Positions 1-11,300 of a stretch of DNA of 64,000 bases are shown here, in pieces. Both the position numbers and the translations under genes were made by a program. The notes under the pieces were generated by a model. The model did not search any database and was not told the DNA's origin. It worked only from the letters and a program-made list of their open reading frames with translations. Source of the stretch: Taxillus chinensis. Taxonomy: Eukaryota; Streptophyta; Magnoliopsida; Santalales; Loranthaceae. The stretch is from positions 19,720,438 to 19,784,437 of the forward strand of contig CM042089.1 of assembly GCA_023512835.1 (NCBI GenBank). The letters are read 5' to 3'. Every line of letters starts with the position of its first letter. Within the stretch, counting starts at the first letter, position 1.

Positions 1-2249
1 TTTTATGAGGGCCTTTTTCGGGAGGATGGGTTCTGTCGGCCTTTTCTTGACGAGCTTCCTTTTGATGCTCTTTCTCGCGAGGATACGTCGTGGCTAGACT
101 GGCCTTTTTCAGAAGAGGAGATTGAGCAGGCTGTTCGTAGTTGCAACGGGGACAAGGCCCCTGGTCCCGATGGATTTCCTCTCGCTTTTTATCAGCGTTG
201 TTGGAGTGTGGTGCGCTCAGATGTCTTGGCGGTTTGTGCTGAATTTTATGAGCATCACTCTTTTGAGCGCAGTCTCAATGCCACTTTTCTTGCTCTTATC
301 CCCAAGAAGCATGGGGCTACCGTTATTCGGGACTTTCGACCGATCAGCTTAGTGGGTGGTATGTATAAAATCATTGCTAAGCTTCTGGCTCGTCGGTTGG
401 AGGGGGTGCTCGGGAAAATCATCTCCCCATCCCAGAGTGCTTTCATCCATGGTAGACAGATCCTTGATTCCGTCCTTATTGCTAATGAGTGCCTGGACAA
501 CCGATTGAAGGACTGTCTCCCTGGATTGTTATGCAAGTTGGATTTGGAGAAGGCCTATGATCATGTTCATTGGGGTTTTCTCCTTTATCTTTTGCGGCGG
601 TGTGGTTTTTCTCCTCGGTGGCAGCGTTGGATTTCTTTTTGTATCTCTACTGTCCGCTTTTCGGTGTTGGTGAATAGCAGCCCTTGTGGTTTCTTTTTGA
701 GTTCTCGCGGCCTTCGTCAGGGGGATCCTTTGTCCCTGCTGCTTTTCCTTCTCGTTATGGAGGCTTTTAGCTGTTTGGTTGCTTCTGCTTCTGCTCTTGG
801 GTTGCTCTCAGGGTTTTCTGTGGGATCTAGTGGTGGCAGGCGTTTGGTGATCTCTCATTTGCTCTTTGCGGATGATACTCTACTTTTTTGTGAGCCTGAC
901 CCTGAGCATCTTTTCCATTTGCGTGCCCTCCTTGTTTGGTTTGAGGCTCTTTCGGGGTTACACATCAATTTGGGCAAGTCCGAGTTAGTGCCCGTTGGGG
1001 TGGTGCCTCATTCTTGGGTGCACTACTTCTCAGCTGCCTCTTATTTATTTGGGCCTGCCTTTGGGGGCTGTTTTCCAGTGTTCCTCTATTTGGCATCTGC
1101 TTATTGAGAAGATGGAACGTCGGCTAGCGGGGTGGAAGCGGATTTATCTTTCCAAGGGTGGTCGGCTTACTTTGATCAAGAGCACACTCTCCGGTTTGCC
1201 TACCTATTTTTTATCTCTTTTCTTTATTCCTGCTGCGGTGGCCCGCCCTCATTTGGTTCGGTGGGCATATGTTTGTCGGCCCTTTGCTCAGGGTGGTCTT
1301 GCTATCAAGCGGATCCGTCGCTTTAACACGGCTCTTCTTGGTAAGTGGCTTTGGCGGTTCGGGCTTGAGAGGGCTGCCTTGTGGAGGCAAGTGATTGTGG
1401 TGAAATTTGGTGCCCTGGAGAGGGGTTGGATGTCTCGGGTCCCGCGTGGTCCTCATGGGGTGGGCTGTTGGAAGGCTATCCATTCGTGTTGGGATTCCTT
1501 CTCTCAGTTGGTGGCTTTTGTTGTGGGGGATGGCTCCTCTATTTCGGTTTTGGAATGATATTTGGTGTGGTCATGTACCTTTGAGGGGGGTCTACCCGGA
1601 GTTGTACCGTCTTGCTTGTCGCAGGGATGGCTGTGTGGCTGATTTTCTACAGGCTTGAGGGGATTCCTTGCATTGGGAGGTGTTTTTTTTGCGTCCGGCC
1701 CAGGATTGGGAGTTAGAATCCTTTTCCTCCTTCTTTGCTCTTTTGTATTCCAGTCACCCCTCCCAGACCGCGCTGGACCGGTTGTGTTGGCGGCATGCTC
1801 CGATGGTTGGCTTTAGTGTATGGTCCTTCTATTCTCTTCTCACCCCGGACGCCCCTCCTTGCTTTCCGTGGAGGTTGGTCTGGAAGGTTCCGGTCCCTCC
1901 TCGGGTGAGTTTCTTTGTTTGGTTTTGCAGTGCTTGGGAGGATCCTTACGGCAGACAACTTGCACCGTCGTGGTATGGTGGTGGTTAGCCGTTGTTTCTT
2001 GTGTCAGGCGGATGCTGAGTCTATTGATCATATTTTTTTTCATTGCCCGTTTGCCCGGGAGCTTTGGGACATGTTTCTTGGTTTGTTTGGGCTGCCTTGG
2101 GTGATGCCTCGAGGTGTGGTTGATTTGTTTTCTTGCTGGGCTGGTTGTGTGGGTCACCGGTCGCCACTTTAGCGTGTTATTCCTCATTGTATCTTGTGGT
2201 GTCTTTGGCGCGAGTGGAATGCTAGGCTGTTTGATAATCATGTGCTTTG
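1..2249 (+). mobile_element. LINE (L1-like non-LTR retrotransposon), 5' part cut by window edge, decayed
   Basis: An open frame runs from base 1 to 1107 and encodes a plant LINE reverse transcriptase. Visible motifs are KAPGPDGF (about 151-180), RPISLVGG, the [10 protein letters not shown] block near 540, RQGDPLS near 715 (the usual following Pro is Leu here) and the catalytic FADDTLLFC near 865-890. The frame is lost near 1000 and continues in another frame as the post-RT region ([27 protein letters not shown]). A zf-RVT region with WKVPVPPRVSFFVW and CFLC...HIFFHCPFARELWD follows near 1880-2080, again in broken frames. The endonuclease domain expected upstream is outside the window. At least three frame changes or stops make it non-coding today. 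The element is cut at 2249 by the gypsy insertion and resumes at 7755. Confidence 0.9.
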
Positions 2250-2633
2250 TGTCACGGGGTCAGCCTTTATAGCAGCTTAACCCGTGCGGCACCTAGTTCC
2301 CACCCGTACGAAGGAACGCTAGGTCACCTAACTCGTCGCATTTGGATCGGAACCCATCGATCCGTTGTAAAGCAATTATGTAGGGAAGCGCTTAGCGGAA
2401 GATCGATTTAAACGAAGGCAACAAACGATTGTATTGATTGCTTGAAAGCTTTACAACATCACTCCCCTACATATAGATGTTAACACTTTTCTGGCTATGT
2501 CGCCAGGAGACATCATATATGATCGAAATCTAAAATCTCTACAACTTACTCTATAAGTTAAGTACAACACTTTACAAGGGGGAAATACCCCAAAATAGCC
2601 TAAGTGTGCTAGGATAAGCCTCGGTCCGTGACA
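2250..2633 (-). repeat. Gypsy LTR (3' LTR in element orientation)
   Basis: 384 bp, beginning TGTCACGGGG and ending CCGTGACA on the + strand, so TG...CA ends are present. It matches 7370-7754 almost base for base. Confidence 0.95.
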
Positions 2634-3943
2634 TTCTCCCCCACCCGATTTCGCAGCGTCCTCGTTGCGTCTTCGGCTTCCTCGAGCTCATCAAACTGCC
2701 TGATGTAGCGTTCGACTCCTTCACGGTACTCTTCAATCTCCTTGGAGAATTGCCCCAGATCCTCTTCCTTCTCCCAGCTTGCCTCTTCAACCGGCTTGTT
2801 CTTCCATTGGACGTAGTACTCCACCCGGCTTGGATCTACGCCTCTTCTTGGCACGACTCTACGAGAATGGATTTTCTCTATCTCTTTGTCGTAGGTCTTG
2901 CCTGTTGATGCTGTTGGTGTCCGCACCGCCCGTTGTTCGCTCGTATCTTCCAAGTCTTCATGGTAAGGCTTGAGCAAATTAACGTGGAACACCGGATGCC
3001 TTTGTAAGCTAGTCGGGAGGTCCAATTTGTATGAGACCTTCCCAACTCTCTTAAGTACTTTGAAAGGCCCCTCATATCGGCGCACCAAACCCTTATGCAA
3101 TTGTCTGAGTGCTTTGGTTTGGCGCGGAAGGAGTTTGAGCATCACCATGTCTCCTTCCTGAAATTCCAAGGGCCTCCTTTGTTGATCCGCCCACTTCTTC
3201 ATCTTCTTCGCCGCTTTGTGCAAGTATGCCCTGGCCAGATCCGTCTGTTCATGCCATCCTTTTGCAAACTTCAACGCCGTGGGGCTTTTTCCAGTGTACC
3301 CCCGAGTGATGGAAGTGGGCGTCAATGGTTGCTGCCCAGTTGCGAGTTCAAACGGACTCTCGTTCGTGGACTCGCTCTTCTGCAAGTTATATGAGAATTG
3401 GGCTATGTCCAACAACTTGGCCCAATCTCTTTGGTTGGCACTCACGTAGTGCCTCAGATATAGCTCCAATAAGCTATTGACACGTTCAGTTTGGCCGTCT
3501 GTTTGTGGGTGGAAACTTGTTGAAAAGTTTAAGTCTGAACCCATTATCCGGAACAGCTCGGTCCAAAACCGCCCAGTAAATCGAGAGTCCCGATCGCTCA
3601 CGATTGTCTTTGGAATGCCCCAGTACTTCACCACGTACTTGAAGAATAGTCGGGCCGTGTCGTCTACTGTGCAGTCCTTCGGAGCTGGAATGAAAACTTC
3701 ATACTTAGAGCATCGGTCGACCACCGCAATGATCGTACCACATCCTTCGGATCTTGGGAGACAAACAATGAAGTCCATCGAAACACTTTCCCAAGGTCTT
3801 TCCAGAGTAGGCAAAGGTTCTAACAGTCCCGCCGATTGCCGATTCTCTATCTTGTCTTGTTGGCACACAAGACAAGTCCTCACGTACACTTGAACGTCCT
3901 CGTAAAGTTGAGGCCAGTAGTAGCTCCGTTCGACCAACGCCAA
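2609..3943 (-). pseudogene. Gypsy integrase core and C-terminal chromodomain
   Basis: The longest intact piece of the element, about 444 codons. The zinc-finger end CLVCQQDK is followed by the catalytic core: SMDFIVCLPRS carries the first Asp, TIVSDRDSRFTGRFW the second Asp, and TDGQTERVNSLLE the Glu. A GPF/Y-type module (RRYEGPFKVLKRVGKVSYKL) comes next, and then a chromodomain (YYVQWKNKPVEEASWEKEEDL) near residues 380-410. The chromodomain is thought to guide chromovirus insertion to particular chromatin. The open frame begins downstream of the stop at 3971. Confidence 0.88.
2634..2647 (-). other. Polypurine tract of the gypsy element
   Basis: The minus strand reads CGGGTGGGGGAGAA directly against the 3' LTR, as expected for plus-strand DNA priming. 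Confidence 0.8.
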
Positions 3944-3970
3944 GGTACGATCGACTCCGGGATGGCCAGC

Positions 3971-4978
3971 TCACCGCGAGTCGTGACATTCTTTGAGGAT
4001 GTCTCTCCTCAAACTTCCCCATTTAGGAACGTACACCCGTTCCCCTCGAGTATGGAGCAAGTCATCCCTTAGCCAAAATCGCCGCGTCTTCCCAACTTTG
4101 ACGCATTCCACCAAGGACTTGGCTAATGGGTCATGCTCCATTCCTTCCTTTAGTTTGTCCACCAGGGGGAATTGTGGTTGGCTAATGGTTGCAAGTTCCG
4201 CCTTCCGACTTAGTGCATCGGCCACCACATTATTTGTGCCCGGTTTGTACTCGAGCACAAAGTCAAATTCCGCTAGGAGTCCTTGCCACCGTGCTTGCTT
4301 CGGAGTTAAGTTCCTTTGGGTTAGGAAATAACTCGTAGCAATATTGTCCGTCTTCACCATGAACTTGGACCCTAGCAAGTAATGCCTCCACACCCGAAGG
4401 CAATGCATAACTGCCGTCATCTCCTTTTCATGCACCGCGTACCTCCGTTCGGTACCATTAAGTTTTCGGCTTTCATATGCTACAGGATGCCCCTCCTGCA
4501 TAAGAACTCCACCGATGGCAAAGTCTGAAGCATCGGTGTGAACTTCATAAGGTTTCGTATGGTCCGGCAGGGCCATCACCGGTCCGTTGGTCACCGCTTG
4601 CTTCAACTTCTCAAATGCCTCTCGACAAGCATCATCCCACACCCAAGCCTTGTTCTTCTTTAATAGTTCCGTCAATGGTGCGGCAATGTGGGAATAGCCG
4701 CGGATGAATCTTCTATAGTAGTTAACCAAGCTAAGGAAGGAACGCATTTCAGGGACTTTCTTGGGCGTCTCCCATTCCTTGATGGGTAACACTTTCTTGT
4801 TATCCATCTTCAACTTGCCGCCACCGATAATGTGACCCAAGAAGGGCACTTCCTTCTTCGCAAAGTCACATTTCTCCTTCTTCACAAAGAGTTGGTTCTC
4901 CCTTAAGATTTGGAAAACCCGTTGTAGATGTGCCTTGTGTTCCTCCAAGGTTTTCTTTGTAGACGACAATGTCATCAA
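3971..4978 (-). pseudogene. Gypsy RNase H and start of integrase
   Basis: The segment opens with the RT connection (FLGHIIGGG, NYYRRFIRGYSHIAAPLT). RNase H follows, with YEVHTDASDFAIGGVL, EKEMTAVMHCLRVWRHYL, VKTDNIATSYFL and NNVVADALSRK. It continues into the integrase N-terminus and ends at a TGA (3971) right after ECHDSR, where relatives read on through the zinc-binding HHCC motif. Confidence 0.85.
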
Positions 4979-5597
4979 GGTACACCACGACGAATCTGTC
5001 CAAGTATGGTTGGAAGATCCTGTTCATCAACGTACAAAATGTGGCAGGGGCGTTTGTGAGGCCAAAGGGCATCACCAAGAACTCGTAAGAGCCATATCTT
5101 GTGACGCACGCCGTCTTTGCCTCATCACCTTCGGCTATCCGCACTTGCCAATATCCCGACCGCAAGTCTAGCTTTGAGAACTATCTCGCAGCACCAAGTT
5201 GATCAAAGAGGTCGGATATAAGTGGGATGAGGTAGCTGTTTTTCACCATTATCTTGTTTAGCGCCCTATAGTCAATGCATAGCCGCATCGACCCATCGTG
5301 CTTCTTTTGGAACAACACCGGTGCTCCAAATGGCGCTTTGGATGGCCGAATGAACCCAACATCCAACAAGTCTTTCAATTGTCTCCGAAGTTCCTCCAAC
5401 TCCGGTGGTGCCATCCGATAGGGCATCGCAGCAGTAGGCTTTGCACTGGCCTCTAGCTCGATCCTATGGTCCACCTCTCGCTTCGGCGGAAGTTGTTTGG
5501 GGAGTTCGGGTGGCATAACGTCCCCAAACTCTTCAAGGACCGTCTTCACTTCGGTTGGGGGCTCCTCCCCAACACTTGGGCATCCTTCCTTCACCAT
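4950..5597 (-). pseudogene. Gypsy reverse transcriptase, with in-frame stop and frameshift
   Basis: Conserved blocks are [31 protein letters not shown] (near 5260-5300), [29 protein letters not shown] and the catalytic VYLDDIVVY near 4960-4990. A TAG stop near 5185 interrupts the segment between LGAAR and the [10 protein letters not shown] block. A one-base shift just after [10 protein letters not shown] near 4960 moves the rest of pol to another frame. The enzyme is therefore not made as one chain. Confidence 0.85.
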
Positions 5598-5639
5598 AGC
5601 AATTAAGGTTGTCTCCTGTCGCCTAACTCCTTTAGACAG

Positions 5640-6010
5640 TTAGAGCGCCGAAAGAGACCTCGCCTTGAGTTCCTCCTCCCTCATTACTTTCACCATGCAC
5701 GTCTTCCCCTCGCCCATGATGCACATTGTGTTGGTGCTAGGAATTGAAATTGCCCGCACCTGGTCAACGAACTCCATCCCCAACACCATGGGATAGTCGT
5801 CCATCGACACCACGGAGAGATTCACCTTGCCTCTCCACTCGCCAATACTTAGCTCGACACCTCGAGCCACGCCATGGATTGGACTAGCACTGGAGTTCAC
5901 CGCTTTCAGCCAGCCCTTCTCTTCCTTGTAGACTATCCCCGCCCATGAGCTTCTTCGACCTTGATGAAGTTGTTGGTCGCACCCGTGTCCACCAAGGCCT
6001 TAGTTTCAAG
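5640..6010 (-). pseudogene. Gypsy aspartic protease region, frameshifted
   Basis: The active-site triad sits in KALVDTGATNNFI (about 5970-6000) in the gag frame. The frame then breaks near 5930. The remainder (VELSIGEWRG, DYPMVLGMEFVDQ) continues in a second frame down to 5640. This is the retropepsin that matures the polyprotein in intact elements. Confidence 0.75.
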
Positions 6011-7303
6011 GTTGTTGGCCTTAGCGAGCACGTACATGCGCCCCTTCTGTCGTCCGGATGGTGGCACCTCCACCTTCGCCTTGATTGCATTGAGGAGCTG
6101 CAAGGAACCAAGTCGTGGATCCCTCGCATCCCTTCCTTCGTCTTCATTGATTATCGCCGAGAGCTTGGAGCGTTTCGGGCACTCAAACGCCTTGTGAGGG
6201 CCTTCACAAAGGAAACAGGAGATCCTTGGCTTCTCCCCGTCCTTGGAACTATTCGCGAATTGTTTTGGGCGAAAGTCCTTAGACGGTTGGAAGGGTCTCC
6301 CTTTTCCTTCACTCCGGTTGTCTCCCCCACGTTTCTCCTTGTGGAACCTGTTCGCCTTGGAAGTCGATGAAGAACTGGTGGTTTTCTCCGGCTTCTTGTA
6401 TTCAATGAGTGATTCGGCCACCGCCATGGCCGACGCCAGGTCCTGCACATTTCTCCGCTGCAGCTCCAATTTCGCCCATTGTTGCAATCCGTCCATGAAG
6501 GAAAATAATGAATCCTTCGCGGACATGTCCGGGATCTCCAAGATGAGCTCTGAAAACTCGCGGACGTACTTCCGCACCGTGCCTTTGTGGGTAAGGCGCC
6601 GAAGTTTTGCCCGGGACTCGTCCTCCGCGTTCTGGGGATAGAACTGGGCCTTGATCTCCCGCTTGAAATCCGCCCAATTGTCGATAATACATAGGCCGCA
6701 CTCCTTGTCGGCATATCATCGCCTCCACCACACCATAGCCGAATCGACTAAGTATAGTGGAGCGGTCTTTACCTTCTTTGCCTCGTTGACAATGTTCAAG
6801 GCATCGAAGTACTGCTCCATGGTCCAGAGGAAGTTGTCTAACTCCCTCGCATTCCTTGACCCGGCATAGGTCTTAGGTTTCGGCACATCGATTTTGGAGC
6901 TGGAATGGCCACCAACGCCACCTTGGGTGACCGCCATCTTGCAGAGAGACCAATCTGCCTTGATCTCTTTGATTTCCTCCTGCATCGCTAGGATTTGGGA
7001 CGTGAGAGTATCCTTCAGGCCATCGAACCGAGAGTTCATGTCATCCATGACGGAGTTGAGAAGCCCTTGCATCCTCCCAAAGCTTTCCTCACCCTCTGAG
7101 TCCAGCTTTTCGATGCTTTCAGTGTGCTCCTCGACCACCTCCATCTGTTCGGCTAACGCCAACTCCAATTTGGCTAGTCGACTCTCCAGCGGACATGTTT
7201 CCCTCAAAACGGACTTGTCTCTCCTCCGTTCCTTAGCATGGTGCTCCTTGTCGCGGCCTTCATGGTCGCCACCACTAATGACAACAGATCCTTCATTTGT
7301 CAT
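5990..7303 (-). pseudogene. Gypsy gag, frameshifted
   Basis: The probable start is the ATG at 7303 (MTNEGSVVIS). A coiled-coil-rich N-terminal part (LESRLAKLELALAEQ) follows, then the retrotransposon gag core (YAGSRNARELDNFLWTMEQYF, broken here for length: YAGSRNAREL then DNFLWTMEQYF, near 6800-6870). The frame breaks near 6716, after MVWWRR, and resumes in another frame through 6577-5933. A zinc knuckle, CFLCEGPHKAFEC, lies near 6190-6230. The protein packages element RNA in intact relatives. Here the frame break prevents a full product. Confidence 0.8.
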
Positions 7304-7354
7304 TTTGCACCGTCTCGAAGTTTTTGATTGTTCCACCGAACTTAGCACCAACCT

Positions 7355-7367
7355 GGCTCTGATACCA
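7355..7367 (-). other. Primer binding site (initiator Met tRNA) of the gypsy element
   Basis: The minus strand reads TGGTATCAGAGCC, the standard complement of the plant initiator Met tRNA 3' end. It is separated from the LTR by two bases. Confidence 0.85.
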
Positions 7368-7369
7368 CT

Positions 7370-7754
7370 TGTCATGGGGTCAGCGTTTATAGCAGCTTAA
7401 CCCGTGTGGCACCTAGTTCCCACCCGTACGAAGGAACGCTAGGTCAACCTAACTCGTCGCATTTGGATCGGAACCCATCGATCCGTTGTAAAGCAATTGT
7501 GTAGGGAAGCGCTTAGCGGAAGATCGATTTAAACGAAGGCAACAAACGATTGTATTGATTGCTTGAAAGCTTTACAACATCACTCCCCTACATATAGATG
7601 TTAACACTTTTCTGGCTATGTCGCCAGGAGACATCATATATGATCGAAATCTAAAATCTCTACAACTTACTATATAAGCTAAGTATAACACTTTACAAGA
7701 GGGAAATACCCCAAAATAGCCTAAGTGTGCTAGGATAAGCCTCGGTCCGTGACA
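7370..7754 (-). repeat. Gypsy LTR (5' LTR in element orientation)
   Basis: 385 bp, TGTCATGGGG to CCGTGACA on the + strand, nearly identical to 2250-2633. The tRNA primer site lies just inside it. Confidence 0.95.
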
Positions 7755-7976
7755 TTTGCGTGGTGGAGCTTAAAGCCTGTGTCTTGCGTTCTCTTCTTGG
7801 GTGGCTCTCTGTCTCGAGTTTATGTTTTTCTTGTATTGTGGATGTTGTTAATGAATGTTTCTTTTGAGCTAAGTGTTGCTCGTTTGTTGTTTCTTATTCT
7901 TTTGTTACTTCTCTCTTAGTGCACTTTATTTTTAATAAAGTTTCTTATTACCTAAAAAAAAATTAAAAAAAAAATT
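7755..7976 (+). mobile_element. LINE 3' end with poly(A) tail (second half of the interrupted LINE)
   Basis: After the right LTR of the gypsy element the LINE sequence resumes with the duplicated TTTG. It contains T/G-rich 3' untranslated sequence, an AATAAAG signal near 7934 and an A-rich tail (about 7955-7974). This is the usual 3' terminus of a plant LINE on the + strand. It ends about 340 bp before the start codon of the next gene. Confidence 0.7.
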
Positions 7977-8313
7977 AGCAAGTAATAATATTGAAAGGAA
8001 TAATATTCCGTACAATTGTTTTTAAAGAGATCTGCATCTTTTTTAAACTAAAATTAACCTTTTGTGAAAGAGACATCCCCTTCTCCGTGGTTGGTGCAGA
8101 TGAGAAGGAGATGAGGCTCTCTGCGCCTCGCGCCAATCGCGGCCCAGATGTCCATCTCCCATAATCCCATTCGTGGAGCTCCAATCTCGCTGCTTCCGCG
8201 AGCGTATCCGACAGACCTTATCAACCCCGCCCACGCGCACACGCACACGCACATATATCTCCAGAACTCACTCACACCTCCTTCAACCACAACGACCATC
8301 GCCAGCTGATTCC

Positions 8314-11300
8314 ATGGCCATCGCTTCTCTGCTGGAACCCAAATTCATATTCAATAACCCTCTGCTACCAGCCTACCCGTTTCGACTCCCGCTCCGAAAA
8401 CCCAGAAATTTGGCTGGTGGGTTCGCCAGGTCACCAAATTTTGTTACTTTAAAGGTTAGTTGTGTCCGCGAGGCGATAAAATCGAAGAGTTCGAGTTCTG
8501 ATCGTGCCTGCAGACAGGTCTTAGGGAGCAGGAACGGCCCTTTTGAGGAAATCGCCGATGGGTTATTGAAATCACTGGACGCATTGCGGAAGCCGGTGAT
8601 TGCGGCGGTTTTATTGGGGATTTTGCTGCTGTACGACCCCAATTCGGCATTAGCGGCGTCGGGGGGTAGGATGGGAGGACGGGCCTTCTCTTCCTCTTCC
8701 TCGTCGTCGTCCAGGAGTTACTCGGCACAGAGGCCGAGTCCGAGCTTCTCGTATTCGGCGCCGTACTACGCGTCTCCGCTCGGGTTCGGCAGCGGAGGCG
8801 GCGGGTTTTATTTCGGACCGGCATTCGGGATCGGAGTGGGCGCGGGGACGACGTTCTTTTCGTTCGTGATGGGTGTGATGGTGTTTATTTTGGTGTGGGG
8901 GTTCATTTCTGATCGGTCAGAAGGAGGGGTTCTTACTGCTACTGAGAAAACAAGCGTTCTTAAGCTTCAGGTTGGCTTAATGATATATTTTTGTTTCGTT
9001 TTGTAGTTTAAGTGACATTTGTCATTTTGTTTCACAAATTACGTGCAAATCTCGCTGTTGTCCTTTATTATCATGATTTTTTTCAAGTAGAAAAAAGTTC
9101 CCACGTTGTCATTGAGTACTAGAATTTGTATACAAATTCAATTTGTTCGAAATATTTAGGATATGTTGTGCTGGACAAGAGATGCTGAAGTTTGAATAGT
9201 ATGGCAGTCTGAAGAAGACAAAGGTTAGCGTGGAAAAGGCTTCTCAAGAGTATTTTTATGCTTGGAACTTCTTAAGATATCAAAGGGTTTAAACAAAATG
9301 TGGTCCACTCCACTGGCCCGGTGGAAGCAAAATGATAGGTATTCAGAAAAGAAAAAAGCTAAAGACAACTGGCGGATACAACCGCCATGCAACCATGTTG
9401 GCATCACCTGGTGGTTTTATCCGCAGGTTGTACCCAGAATTGCTCTCCAGAAAATTGCTCAATCTCGCAAGTTGAAAAAGGACTTTTGACATTCATACAT
9501 AAGAGAGGCTAGGAAAGAGAATAATGGAACTTGTTATCTCTGTGGTTAATTGCTGTGATACAATGAATAGGATTATACTGAACTGACACAAGCAGCACTT
9601 AATTTGAGCTTAATCACTGGTATCAGTGCTTTGTGTATATGCAACAGGATAATGGTGTGACAGCATGCCGATTACCTTTCTGTTTTTCTAATCATTAATA
9701 TTACAACACTCTCTTTCTTGGACATCAAATTGTGAAGGGTTCTTTGAACATTCATTAGTATTACTCCTTCCTCGTTTATCAGGAGTGGAACCCTGTGGAG
9801 AGTGTTGACGTATTTGCTCTTCACTATGCAAATTGAGCCGATGCATGGCTTGGATTTATAAGCATAATTGATAGATTTTCCATGGTATATTCCAGACTTT
9901 TTTATATCAGCCAGCTTTTAATCATGGAATGTATTAGTTTTGTACCCATCTGTCCTTCATAATGTCAAATGAAGGATACTATTTTTATTTATTTATTGTG
10001 CTAGGATGTTAATTGGGTTTAAGAAAATGCTGATGCCTGTAATTTGCAATTTTTCCCTGTATGGTTTGAATAGCATAGTTACATAATTCTATTAAAATGA
10101 AAAATGTTAATCGTGAGTTTATTCATTGTCTTTGCAGGTTGGATTATTGGGCATGGGACGGTCACTTCAATGGGATCTTAATCGGATTGCTGAAACTGCA
10201 GATACATCCACTTCAGATGGTTTAAGCTATGTCTTGACAGGTAAAGAGCTTCAGCTTCTTAGTAAGGATTTTCTTTTCACCAAATTTAAACTGTTTTCCT
10301 TTTATATATTTAAAAACAGAGATGATAGTAGCTATGCAAACAAATCAATGACTATGTACTTCTTCAATTATCCTGTTAGTTCTCCTGTGGATGATATAAG
10401 GAACAGGATGGGTTTTGTTTCAAAATTCAGTCCCTTGTTATGCTCCCCCATTCTACTGTTATCAATTTTTTTCAGGCTTTTCCACTGTTTCATTTATGTA
10501 GTACAATATCATTGTAGTGTTTATAAATTTACAAGCTTGTGGATGGTGTTTTGTAGTGGCTAGTGATTTAGTCCTATCCCAATATTTATCTTCAAGTTTG
10601 TGCCCTTTCCAATGTGCTTAGATGGTTTTCTCAATTTTAAATTTTGTTCTGTAATAAACTAATATGACGTTAAATTATATTTTGGTTGCAGAGACAACCC
10701 TAGCATTGCTTCGCCATCCTGATTACTGTATCTCTGCTTATACATCTGTAAGTTAATCACCTTGTACTTTGAATCTCATTGGTGCACAATATGTTATAAA
10801 CCAGCTATAGGAAGACAGTATTCACTTTAATATTGATTTCACCATTAGTGATGGACGAGCTTACTAGGTGTACCCAAGAGGAAGTTTTGCTGTGCATATT
10901 ACTAGGAGATCATATGGTTGGAGGCTAAATTAGAATTATGAAGACATGCATGCATTTACGTTTATGGGCTTTAGGTTGAGTCCGTCCAGGTGAAATATAT
11001 GGAATGCAAATGCATATTAGATGAGTGAAGAGTGTGAATGACCAATTAATATGAAAGAGTGGTTAATTTTGTATATCCGAATGAATTGAATAAGTGTGAT
11101 AGAAGCCTTGTGCCATCATAAACATGGATAAGGGAAGTTCTTTAGAACTGCTGTAGTGTTCTGATGTTTGGTGGAGTGTTGTAAGAAACAACATGGGCAT
11201 AGATTGGGTGCAGCAAAACTGCACAACCTCAATGGATATGTGGGCAACACCATGAGTGGATGCTGATTAAGTTGATCTGGGCATGTGTAATGAAGTTCTT

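Larger units (their letters stand above)
2250..7754 (-). mobile_element. Ty3/gypsy LTR retrotransposon (chromovirus), complete but frame-damaged
   Basis: Two near-identical LTRs (2250-2633 and 7370-7754) bound a 4.7 kb interior read on the minus strand in the order gag, protease, reverse transcriptase, RNase H, integrase, chromodomain. That order and the C-terminal chromodomain place it among the chromoviruses. A 13-base match to the initiator-Met tRNA primer site lies at 7355-7367, two bases inside the upstream LTR. A purine tract lies at 2634-2647. The flanking LINE shows a 4-bp direct repeat, TTTG (2246-2249 and 7755-7758). By eye the LTRs differ at eight bases and one indel, about 2 percent, so the insertion is fairly young. 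The coding region is nevertheless broken by several stops and frameshifts. Confidence 0.95.

Noticed and set aside
7351..7370. tRNA-like sequence GGCTCTGATACCA
   Set aside because: Only the primer-site complement of initiator Met tRNA. No cloverleaf around it. The same holds at 54324-54335.
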